From NCBI GenBank assembly GCA_900541025.1, contig UQIL01000021.1:1-42767 (forward strand): a stretch of DNA of 42,767 nucleotides, given 5' to 3'. The DNA is from an uncultured Collinsella sp. (GTDB lineage: Bacteria; Actinomycetota; Coriobacteriia; Coriobacteriales; Coriobacteriaceae). Of the stretch, positions 16,583 through 23,536 are shown one piece after another. Within the stretch, counting starts at the first letter, position 1. Every line of letters begins with the position of its first letter. The notes below the pieces were generated by a model. The model did no database searches. It was given only the letters and a program-made list of their open reading frames with translations, and had not been told where the DNA came from. Both the position numbers and the translations under genes were made by a program.

Positions 16583-16688
16583 AAAGGTTTTCCAGATGCC
16601 CGAGATCGCCGAGAAACCGTGTGGCCATTGACCTAATGGGTCATGGCCGCACGGTTGAACGGCGAGGTCGGGTGCCTGGGAAAGCTTT
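16583..16688 (-). repeat. 106-nt symmetric palindromic element between nanA and nanK
   Basis: Both arms match through seven paired blocks: AAAG, TTT, CCAG, CCCGA, TCGCCG, AACCGTG and GGCCAT, then GACC next to the loop. They are separated by matched mismatched positions (1, 1, 3, 2, 3 and 1 bases on each side), two of which are G-U wobbles on the plus strand. A single bulged T (16629) breaks the symmetry near the 5-base loop. The right end touches the nanA stop codon. No U-run follows, so it is not a simple terminator. It is similar in architecture, but not in sequence, to the 98-nt element after nanK. Confidence 0.7.
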
Positions 16689-17607
16689 AAAGGAGACCGT
16701 TGTCCTGAAGGACCTTCTTAATCGCCTCGACGTTCTCGCCGGTCATGGCCTTCACCGGGCGCGGCATGGTCGGGCTGTCGAAGATGCCCATGAGGTTCAT
16801 AGCGGTCTTGAAGGCGCCGACGCCACCGGCATAGCCCTGGACGCCCGAGGTGACATCCCAGATGTGCGAAATCTCATTGAGGCGATCCTGCTCGGCCTTG
16901 ACGGTAGCCCAGTCACCAGCCTGAGCGGCCTTCCACTGACGCACGTAGCCCTCGGGCTCAACGTTGGCGAGACCCGGGACGGAACCGTCGGCGCCACCGA
17001 GGTAGGCGCCGTCGACAACAACCTCGTGGCCGGTGAGAATGCTCATCGGATGGCCGTTCTTCTCGTTCTCCTGAACGAGGTAGCGGAACGAGATGTCATC
17101 ACCCGAGGAATCCTTGACGCCGGCCAGAACGCCCTCGGCGCCGAGCTTGGCAAGGAGCTTCCAGGGGAGCTTGGTGTGAACGCAGACGGGAATGTCATAG
17201 GCAAAGATGGGCAGGTCGAGCTCCTCGTGCAGGATGCGGAAGTGCTCCTCGACCTCGGTCATGCCCTGCAGGGCATAGAACGGGCAGGTGGCGACGAGGG
17301 CATCGGCGCCCAGCTCCTGGGCGACCTTGCCGTGCTCGATCATGCGCTCGGTCTCGGTATCGATGATGCCGACCAGAACAGGCACACGGTGGTCGACGAT
17401 GCGAACGGCCTCGGCGATAATCTGGCGACGGCGCTCGTCGGTGGAGAAGACGACCTCGCCCGAGGATCCCAAGAAGAACAGGCCATCGACGCCGGCATCG
17501 ATCATGCGGTTGATGCTGCGCTCAAAGGAGGCAACGTCGAGCTGGTGATCTTCGGTATCGGGAACAACGACGGGAGGGATAACGCCGGTGAATTTCTGAG
17601 TTGCCAC
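16687..17607 (-). CDS. nanA: N-acetylneuraminate lyase (DapA-family aldolase)
   Basis: Predicted to split N-acetylneuraminate into ManNAc and pyruvate through a Schiff base. The class-I aldolase residues are present: GSSGE at 47-51, Tyr137 in AYDIP, and the Schiff-base lysine Lys165 in GVKDSSGD. As I recall, these match the Tyr137 and Lys165 numbering of E. coli NanA. The start is GTG at 17607 with AAGGAGA five bases upstream; an open frame extends further but has no ribosome site. This gives 306 residues, the family norm. Sequence alone would also allow another DHDPS-family aldolase; the linked nanK and nanE decide for sialic acid. Confidence 0.85.
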   Translation of the reverse strand: MATQKFTGVIPPVVVPDTEDHQLDVASFERSINRMIDAGVDGLFFLGSSGEVVFSTDERRRQIIAEAVRIVDHRVPVLVGIIDTETERMIEHGKVAQELGADALVATCPFYALQGMTEVEEHFRILHEELDLPIFAYDIPVCVHTKLPWKLLAKLGAEGVLAGVKDSSGDDISFRYLVQENEKNGHPMSILTGHEVVVDGAYLGGADGSVPGLANVEPEGYVRQWKAAQAGDWATVKAEQDRLNEISHIWDVTSGVQGYAGGVGAFKTAMNLMGIFDSPTMPRPVKAMTGENVEAIKKVLQDNGLL

Positions 17608-17633
17608 AAGAATCTCCTTAGTTGTCTGGCGGG

Positions 17634-17674
17634 CGGCCCTATGCCACCCACTCTTGTTGGCAGTGTCCAGGCCG
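17634..17674 (-). repeat. Intercistronic hairpin before nanA
   Basis: The blocks CGGCC / GGCCG and TGCCA / TGGCA form an imperfect stem with an asymmetric bulge, filling most of the 68-base gap between the second esterase-like gene and nanA. It leaves the nanA ribosome site just outside. Confidence 0.4.
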
Positions 17675-17675
17675 T

Positions 17676-18527
17676 CTAGGCCAAAGAACACGAGTAGAAC
17701 GTTTGGTTAAAAAAGTCGACGACTTCGTTTTCGAACGCATTGATGCGCTCGTGAGCGTATTTTGCATAGATGATATGCCTCCGGTCACACTCAAGACCGT
17801 TGAATACGGCAAACTGATCCTTGGGATCGCTCACGGTATCCATAAGCGATGTGCCCATGAGCACCGATCCGCGCACCCGAGACGACAGCGCCTCGAGGCC
17901 ACCAGGAAGCGGATTGGCAACCGCCGTGCAGGCGAGGCCCCGCTCGTCCAGAGCAGAAACCGCCAGCGCGACTCCGCCGCCCAGGCCCTCGCCCCATGCA
18001 AAGATGCGGTCGGGGTCCATGCCATCAAGATTGCGCGCCACCTTCGCCAGCGCGCAACCCCAACGGACGCGCTCGACAAAAGCGGGCGAAGCAATCCCCC
18101 GCCGCAGGTCGTCCGCACCAGCAACATCGTCATCCAGCGCGAGAACGGCATACCCCATGGCGGCAAATCTCGTCATGTGATGCCAGCCGCGCACAGGCCG
18201 ATCGATGTCGTGGAACATCAGGCACAACGGCACGCGCTCAGATACTCGGGCACGACCGACAGGCTCGATCAAACGAGCGTGAATCGCATCGTCACCGAGC
18301 TCAAAGGAGACCTCCGAGTAACGGGCGCAGGGGTTAACAAAGTCAATCGCCGTTATGGCCAGGCCTTGAATCTCAAGATTCGAAGCGCATGTCTCTAAAT
18401 CAGAAACATCTGCTTGGACATCACCGCGCCAGTCCCGATATTCTGCGAGCCTTGACGAAACCGTTCCAGGAATTCCCACGAGTCCGGGGACAATCAGCTC
18501 GTCAACATTGCTCTCGCACTTAGACAT
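17676..18527 (-). CDS. Acetyl-xylan-esterase-like alpha/beta hydrolase lacking the catalytic serine
   Basis: This 283-residue protein is a shortened, diverged relative of the esterase encoded just upstream. The alpha/beta-hydrolase fold is recognisable: LCLMFHDIDRPVRGWHHM (oxyanion region), YAVLALDDD, and the C-terminal MDTVSDPKDQFAVFN followed by AKYAHE, supplying the Asp (230) and His (259) positions. The nucleophile elbow, however, reads GEGLGGG, so the serine of GxSxG is Gly181. The reading frame is intact, with normal codons and coupled translation (8-base overlap with the active paralogue). I infer a non-catalytic partner or a binding protein; a new chemistry cannot be excluded. The N-terminal 60 residues show no clear similarity to known domains. 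Confidence 0.75.
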   Translation of the reverse strand: MSKCESNVDELIVPGLVGIPGTVSSRLAEYRDWRGDVQADVSDLETCASNLEIQGLAITAIDFVNPCARYSEVSFELGDDAIHARLIEPVGRARVSERVPLCLMFHDIDRPVRGWHHMTRFAAMGYAVLALDDDVAGADDLRRGIASPAFVERVRWGCALAKVARNLDGMDPDRIFAWGEGLGGGVALAVSALDERGLACTAVANPLPGGLEALSSRVRGSVLMGTSLMDTVSDPKDQFAVFNGLECDRRHIIYAKYAHERINAFENEVVDFFNQTFYSCSLA

Positions 18528-19497
18528 GAGCCTCCCCTCCCTTGCAGAAAAACGGAATGATCAGATCGTCAAAATCCTGAATCTCCTCGTGGCCAAAGCC
18601 TTCAAAGAACTCATGACGCTTTTCGCAGGTCAGGTTGTTATAGACCGCAAACTGCGTCGCTGGCGGACAGACGATATCGGCTGTGCCAGTGCCAAACAGC
18701 ACGGGGCATTCGACCATAGGGGCAAAGTTCTTGGAATCGAAGTACGCCAGCTTGGCATAGGCTTCGTCAATACGAGTCGAGTCCTCGTCAAACCAGCGAG
18801 ACCAATAGCGCAGGCCCTCGTAGGCAATGTCGTCGGCATCCAAATCCCAGACCAGGCGGAAATCTGACAGGAAGGGATAGAGGATGGCGGCACGATTGAT
18901 AAGCTCGCTGTTAAGCGCACAGGTCGCAATGCCCAAACCGCCGCCCTGCGACGCACCGTTCACAAACACACGCGCAAGATCGATGCCCTCGAGCTTGCGA
19001 ACGATGCGGCACAGGATGCGAATATCCTGGTGCAAGCGGACATAGTAAAGATTGGCCGGGTCGCCGTCGATACCGGCGACGATATGCCCAGCAACCGTCG
19101 TGCCTTCAAATCCACCAATATCCTCGGAGGGGCCACCCTGGCCAGGACAATCGAGAGCGATGAGTGCCATGCCCATGCCCGCAAACGACGCCTGCTCGAA
19201 CCAGCTGCGGCTTGCACCCGGATAGCCGTGGAACTGTAGCACCAGCGGCACGGGCTCGTCCGAAACCGGCTGGAGATACTTGGCATGCAGGCGTGCACCG
19301 CACATGCCGGTATACCAGAGGTCGAAAAACCGACAGGTCGCGGAATCCGCAACCGAAGCCGCCTCAATCGCATAGTCGAGCTCGACGGCGTCGGCCTCGG
19401 CCATGCGGTCCTTCCAAAAGAGATCGAAATCCGATGGACGGGGCATAGCGCCTCGATATTCACCAAATTGCTGTTGTAGCTCCTGAGCACTTGGCAT
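18520..19497 (-). CDS. Acetylesterase of the AXE1 / cephalosporin-C deacetylase family (candidate sialate O-acetylesterase)
   Basis: Alpha/beta hydrolase, 325 residues, usual for carbohydrate-esterase family 7. The triad is complete: Ser183 in NGASQGGG, Asp274 in GTGTADIVCPP, His303 in FGHEE. Other family marks are LQFHGYPGASRSWF and ALDCPGQGGPSED. There is no signal peptide, so it acts in the cytoplasm. Known members deacetylate xylan oligomers or cephalosporin C. Within a sialic-acid operon I infer removal of O-acetyl groups from imported sialic acid before the lyase. The ATG at 19497 is preferred over a TTG 15 bases upstream because the latter leaves no spacing to GAAAGG. Confidence 0.82.
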   Translation of the reverse strand: MPSAQELQQQFGEYRGAMPRPSDFDLFWKDRMAEADAVELDYAIEAASVADSATCRFFDLWYTGMCGARLHAKYLQPVSDEPVPLVLQFHGYPGASRSWFEQASFAGMGMALIALDCPGQGGPSEDIGGFEGTTVAGHIVAGIDGDPANLYYVRLHQDIRILCRIVRKLEGIDLARVFVNGASQGGGLGIATCALNSELINRAAILYPFLSDFRLVWDLDADDIAYEGLRYWSRWFDEDSTRIDEAYAKLAYFDSKNFAPMVECPVLFGTGTADIVCPPATQFAVYNNLTCEKRHEFFEGFGHEEIQDFDDLIIPFFCKGGEAHV

Positions 19498-19533
19498 GGC
19501 TCGTGAACCCAACCTTTCGAAATCGCAACGGAG

Positions 19534-19561
19534 GTGCGCCCGGCAAGGGAACCGGGCGCAC
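19534..19561 (-). repeat. Intercistronic hairpin between the ATPase and esterase genes
   Basis: A perfect 10-bp G/C-rich stem (GTGCGCCCGG / CCGGGCGCAC) with an 8-base loop begins 16 bases after the ATPase stop. No U-run follows, so mRNA protection or partial attenuation is more likely than termination. Confidence 0.6.
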
Positions 19562-19577
19562 GGGAGGGAAAGCGAGG

Positions 19578-20405
19578 CTACTCGCCGAGCTTGGGATGCA
19601 GCAGCGACGGCGCAGCGCCGAGCAGCATCTTGGTGTAGGGGTCCTGAGGGTGCTGGAAGACCTGCTTGGCCTCGCCCTGCTCGACGATCTTGCCGCCATT
19701 CATAACGATGATGTCGTCAGAGATATAGCGGACCGTCTGGATGTCATGGCTGATGAACACCATGGCCAGGCCGAGCTCCTTCTTAAGGTCGGTCAGCAGG
19801 TTCAGAATCTGCGCGCGGACCGAAACGTCCAGAGCCGAGGTGGGCTCGTCGGCGATGATGGCATCGGGGTTCAGCGACAGGGCGCGCGCAATTGCGACGC
19901 GCTGGCGCTGGCCGCCCGAAAGCTGGCCGGGAAGAACCTCGGCGGCGGAGCTGGGCAGACCGGTGAGCTCCAAGAGCTCCTTGACGCGCTTCTCCTGCTC
20001 GGCCTCGGTACCCAGGTTGTGGACGCGCATGGGGTCGAGCAGTTGCTCGCGAACGACCATGCGGGGATTGAGCGCCGTGGCCGGGTTCTGGAACACGACC
20101 GAGATGACGCGACCCATGTGGCGACGGTCCTCGGCGGTACGTTTGGTAACGTCCTTGCCCTTAAAGTAGACCTTGCCGCTCGTGGGGGCCTGCAGGCCGC
20201 ACATGACGTTGGCGGTGGTGGACTTTCCGCAACCGGACTCGCCGACGATGCCGATGGTCTGTCCGGGCATGAGCTTAATCGTTACACCCTGGACGGCGTG
20301 AACCAGGTTGGGGTGCAGAATCGAGCCGGTACGGGTCCTAAAGGTGACGTGGACGTCATCAAGGAAGATGATCGGCTCGACGCCGTTGACTGCGGTCTCG
20401 CTCAT
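19578..20405 (-). CDS. Dpp/Opp-type ABC transporter ATP-binding protein (sialic-acid importer)
   Basis: Second ATPase of the importer in the nan operon, OppF/DppF type. Walker A is GESGCGKST, Q-loop FQNPATALNP, signature SGGQRQR, Walker B AIIADEPTSALD and switch His in FISHDIQ. At 275 residues it ends soon after YTKMLLGAAPSLLHPKLGE and lacks the C-terminal cysteine-containing oligopeptide extension found in the OppF of this window. The start ATG follows directly after the fusion-protein gene. Dpp-type sialic-acid importers in Bifidobacterium and Corynebacterium have, as I recall, the same subunit plan. Confidence 0.88.
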   Translation of the reverse strand: MSETAVNGVEPIIFLDDVHVTFRTRTGSILHPNLVHAVQGVTIKLMPGQTIGIVGESGCGKSTTANVMCGLQAPTSGKVYFKGKDVTKRTAEDRRHMGRVISVVFQNPATALNPRMVVREQLLDPMRVHNLGTEAEQEKRVKELLELTGLPSSAAEVLPGQLSGGQRQRVAIARALSLNPDAIIADEPTSALDVSVRAQILNLLTDLKKELGLAMVFISHDIQTVRYISDDIIVMNGGKIVEQGEAKQVFQHPQDPYTKMLLGAAPSLLHPKLGE

Positions 20406-22421
20406 CTACATCACCTCCGCGTGAGGGGTCAAACCATTTGCCTTGAGCACCTCGTCGGGGAGCTCGGAATAGAAGTGCTCGGTGCCGGGCACGCGCTTGA
20501 AGACCGGACGGGTGTCCAGGCCAATGCGCGGATGGCTCGAGCGGGGTGCGAAGCGATCGCCCTTGGGGAAATCGCGCGGGCTCGGAACGGCGCCGGGCAC
20601 CTGGTGCAGGCGGCCCGAACCGCTCTCGATGGACAGGACGGAACCCAGAAGGCCGCGGGTGTACTCGTGAATCGGGTTGGTGAGCAGCTCCTTGGTGGGC
20701 GCCTGCTCGATAACCTGGCCGGCGTACATAACCGTGATGTTATGAGCGACCTCGGCGACCAGTGCCAGGTCGTGCGAAACGAAGATCATGGCAAAGCCGA
20801 GCTTGGCCTGAAGATCGTTAAGCAGCTTGATGACCTGCTTCTGGACGGTAACGTCCAGAGCGGTCGTGGGCTCGTCGCAGATGACCAGTTTGGGGTCGCG
20901 GGTAAGGGCCATAGCGATCAGAACGCGCTGACGCTGACCACCGGAAAGCTCATGCGGATAGCTCTCGAGCGTACGCTTGGGGTCGAGGCCCACGAGCTCC
21001 AGGAGCTCCTCGGCGCTACGGGTACCGCCGCGCTTGGTGAGCTGCTTCATCTGGGCGGAAATGAGCATGGAGGGGTTGAGCGAGGACAGGGCGTCCTGAT
21101 AGACCATGGCGATATCGGTACCGCGCAGGCCGAACCACTCCTTCTTGCTCATCTTGAGCAGGTCGCGGCCCTCCCAGAGAACCTCACCGGAAAGATGCTC
21201 GTCATCGTCGGTCAGGCCCATGATGGCCAGCGTGGTGATGGACTTACCGCAGCCGGACTCACCGACCAGGCCCATGGTCTGGCCAGGACGGACATCAAAG
21301 TTGACATGATCGACGACGTTGATATCACCGTGGTGCTCAAACTGGATGCAGAAATCACGGACCGAAAGGATCGGCTCAACGGACTCATCGGGCACATGGC
21401 GGTCGTTACGCTTGAGCTCGACATCGCGCAGGGCGCCAAGGCGAGCGGAGAGGGACTGGGCCTGCTCCTTGTAGGCTCGAACGGGGTCGGAGACCAGCAG
21501 GTCGGCCTCGCGACGCTTGGAGGAATCGGTGGGATCCAGGGCGGCGGAGGGAGCAGCGGCCATGGCGTCGGTAATGCCCTCGGAGAGGATGTTGAGCGCC
21601 AGGCAGGTGATCATGATGGCCAGGCCCGGGAACAGTGCCTGCCACCAACGGCCGGCGAGCACGCCGCCGCGGGCGTCGGCGAGGATGTTGCCCCAGGTAG
21701 CGGTGGGCTCCTGGATACCAGCGCCGATGAAGGTCAGCGAGGCCTCGAAGATGATGGCGTCGGCGACCAGGGTAACGGTGAAGACCATGATCGGGGCGAT
21801 GCAGTTACGCAGAACATGCTTGATCAAAATCCACGGAGCCTTGGCGCCGGAAACGATGACCGCGCGGACATAGTCCTCGCCGTACTCGGACACGATGTTG
21901 GCGCGCACGATACGGGCAATCTGCGGAGTGTACATAAAGCCGATGGCGAAGATGATCGACGGCACGGAGTTGCCCAGGATGGAGACAAAGACGGCAGCGA
22001 GGGCGATGCCCGGGATGGACATGATGATGTCCAGGATGCGCATGATCGCCTCGGAAACGGACTTGCGCGAAACCGCCGCGAGGGCGCCCACGACCGAGCC
22101 GCAGACCAGAGCCATGGCAGTAGCACCGAAGCCGATGATCAGCGAGTAACGGCCACCGTAAAGCATACGCGACAGGATGTCGCGGCCCTTATCGTCGGTA
22201 CCGAAGATAAATCCATTGCCGGGAGCCTGGCGAGCAGTGAAAATCTCGACCGGGCTATAGGGGGCAAGAAGGGGCGCCAGAATCGCGGTCAGGGCGACCA
22301 ACACCAGCACGACGGCGGCAATCTTAGAAGACAGCGTCATCTTCTTCCAGCCACCGAGCTTGAGCCCCTTGGAGGCAGCCTTCTCGAGCTGCTCGGTTTG
22401 CTTCTCTCGAATCTTTACCAT
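20406..22421 (-). CDS. Fused ABC permease and ATP-binding protein (DppC-DppD type)
   Basis: One 671-residue chain joins a DppC-type permease (about 1-290) to a DppD-type ATPase (about 348-600). The permease half has FGTDDKGRDILSRMLYGGR at 73-91, several membrane segments, and an EAA loop with GEDYVRAVIVSGAKAP. A charged linker of about 55 residues follows (SSKRREADLL...). The ATPase half has Walker A GESGCGKS (387-394), Gln442 in the Q-loop, SGGQRQR (493-499), LVICDEPTTALD from 512 and His550. The C-terminal oligopeptide tail has lost its cysteines (RFAPRSSHPRIG). No frameshift is needed: this is a true fusion. It starts three bases after the dppB-like gene. Confidence 0.92.
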   Translation of the reverse strand: MVKIREKQTEQLEKAASKGLKLGGWKKMTLSSKIAAVVLVLVALTAILAPLLAPYSPVEIFTARQAPGNGFIFGTDDKGRDILSRMLYGGRYSLIIGFGATAMALVCGSVVGALAAVSRKSVSEAIMRILDIIMSIPGIALAAVFVSILGNSVPSIIFAIGFMYTPQIARIVRANIVSEYGEDYVRAVIVSGAKAPWILIKHVLRNCIAPIMVFTVTLVADAIIFEASLTFIGAGIQEPTATWGNILADARGGVLAGRWWQALFPGLAIMITCLALNILSEGITDAMAAAPSAALDPTDSSKRREADLLVSDPVRAYKEQAQSLSARLGALRDVELKRNDRHVPDESVEPILSVRDFCIQFEHHGDINVVDHVNFDVRPGQTMGLVGESGCGKSITTLAIMGLTDDDEHLSGEVLWEGRDLLKMSKKEWFGLRGTDIAMVYQDALSSLNPSMLISAQMKQLTKRGGTRSAEELLELVGLDPKRTLESYPHELSGGQRQRVLIAMALTRDPKLVICDEPTTALDVTVQKQVIKLLNDLQAKLGFAMIFVSHDLALVAEVAHNITVMYAGQVIEQAPTKELLTNPIHEYTRGLLGSVLSIESGSGRLHQVPGAVPSPRDFPKGDRFAPRSSHPRIGLDTRPVFKRVPGTEHFYSELPDEVLKANGLTPHAEVM

Positions 22422-22424
22422 AAT

Positions 22425-23381
22425 CTACACCGTCCTGATGCGCGGGTTGATGAGCAGGTAGAGCATGTCAACCACGATGTTGATGATGATGAAGGCAAGA
22501 GCAACGACGATGACGACGCCCTGAACCAGGTTCGCCTCGTTGCCCTGAACGCCCTGCAGAATCGCAGTACCCATGCCGGGGAGGTTGAAGATGACCTCGA
22601 TGACGACGGCGCCGCCCATAAGGTAACCGATCTTAAGACCGAGGGTGGTGACCGGGGTGATCAGCGCGTTGCGCAAAACGTTGATGCCGACGACGACCTT
22701 CTCGGGAACGCCGGCGCCACGGGCCATGCGGACGTAGTCCTTGTCGAGCTCCTCAACCATGGCCGTACGCACGATACGAGTCATCTGGCCCGTCAGCGGG
22801 AATGCCAGAGCGATAGCGGGCATGATCATACGTCCCAGATAGCCAGCCGGGTTGGTGGTGAAGTGAGGCAGAGCACCGGATGCCGGGAGCACCTTAAGGT
22901 AGGAAGAGAACAGCAGAATCAACAGAACGGCAAGCCAGAACGACGGGGTTGCCAAGCCGGCGATGGAAAAGACGCGGATCACTTGGTCCGGCCATTTATC
23001 GCGATACAGTGCCGCGATGACGCCGAGCAAAAACGAGACGACCGCGCCGATGGCAAGACCGATGAAGGTCAGCTGCATCGTGACGGGCAGGGCCGTGGAG
23101 ATGCGCTTGGCAACGGAGTTGCGAGCAGCACCATAGGTGCCCATGTCACCATGGATCAGATCGCCCATGTAGCGCACGTAGCGCACGGGCCAGGGGTCGT
23201 CCAGACCATACTTCTCATGGTACTCGGCAACCGCCTCGGGCGAGGCACCGTCACCCAACGCCGTATAGGCGGGGTCGGTCTTGGAGAACGACATAAGGAA
23301 GAACACCAGGACGGTGACGCCCAATGCCATGATCGGCAGCGCCACGAGACGCCTTCCAATCAAACGTAGAAAGTTGTTCAC
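22425..23381 (-). CDS. Dpp-type ABC transporter permease (sialic-acid importer)
   Basis: OppB/DppB-type membrane subunit. The start is GTG at 23381 with AAGGGGAGA four bases upstream; the longer open frame begins with TTG and has no site. The 318-residue product opens with FLRLIGRRLVALPIMALGVTVL, then has the family motifs KTDPAYTALG, YGLDDPWPVRYVRYMGDL and GDMGTY, the EAA loop DYVRMARGAGVPEKVV, and ends with DMLYLLINPRIRTV. It works with the fused permease-ATPase; together they supply two permease and one ATPase half, the second ATPase being the separate downstream gene. Confidence 0.9.
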   Translation of the reverse strand: MNNFLRLIGRRLVALPIMALGVTVLVFFLMSFSKTDPAYTALGDGASPEAVAEYHEKYGLDDPWPVRYVRYMGDLIHGDMGTYGAARNSVAKRISTALPVTMQLTFIGLAIGAVVSFLLGVIAALYRDKWPDQVIRVFSIAGLATPSFWLAVLLILLFSSYLKVLPASGALPHFTTNPAGYLGRMIMPAIALAFPLTGQMTRIVRTAMVEELDKDYVRMARGAGVPEKVVVGINVLRNALITPVTTLGLKIGYLMGGAVVIEVIFNLPGMGTAILQGVQGNEANLVQGVVIVVALAFIIINIVVDMLYLLINPRIRTV

Positions 23382-23416
23382 GTTCTCTCCCCTTTCTTTT
23401 GTCGGTAGGACCAACT

Positions 23417-23444
23417 GGTATATGAGTATGGATACTCATTACAA
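23417..23444 (-). promoter_or_regulatory. Candidate internal promoter with a dyad in its spacer
   Basis: TTGTAA (23439-23444) and TATACC (23417-23422), read on the minus strand, are 16 bases apart. The spacer is almost exactly the perfect inverted repeat ATGAGTAT-CC-ATACTCAT (23422-23439). This looks like a repressor-type promoter for the permease genes, 36 bases before the permease start. Both hexamers match consensus at four of six positions. Confidence 0.4.
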
Positions 23445-23476
23445 GACCCGAGCGACATCGAGGCCGCCCGGGTCTT
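23443..23476 (-). terminator. Attenuator-like hairpin after the binding-protein gene
   Basis: The stem AAGACCCG / CGGGTCTT has an 18-base loop and lies 60 bases after the binding-protein stop. On the minus strand only TTGT follows. It probably lowers transcription or protects the upstream mRNA, as is common after highly expressed binding-protein genes. Confidence 0.55.
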
Positions 23477-23536
23477 TGTTTCAACTATGAGGACGTTGCC
23501 TTACGACCGACGCCCCACATATGACTCAAACGAGTC

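Noticed and set aside
17676..18527. Decayed pseudogene status for the second esterase-like gene
   Set aside because: There is no frameshift or premature stop, the start is coupled to the upstream gene, and two triad positions remain. A maintained non-catalytic protein explains it better.
20406..22421. Permease and ATPase joined by a sequencing error
   Set aside because: The linker is continuous, in frame, of natural composition and contains no stop or start signal. The same fused arrangement is known in related Dpp-type importers.
19491..23369. Very long plus-strand open frame (1292 codons) opposite the transporter genes
   Set aside because: It lies antisense to four well-supported transporter genes. 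The Gly/Asp/Val-rich composition is the usual mirror of GC-rich coding sequence, with no recognisable domain.
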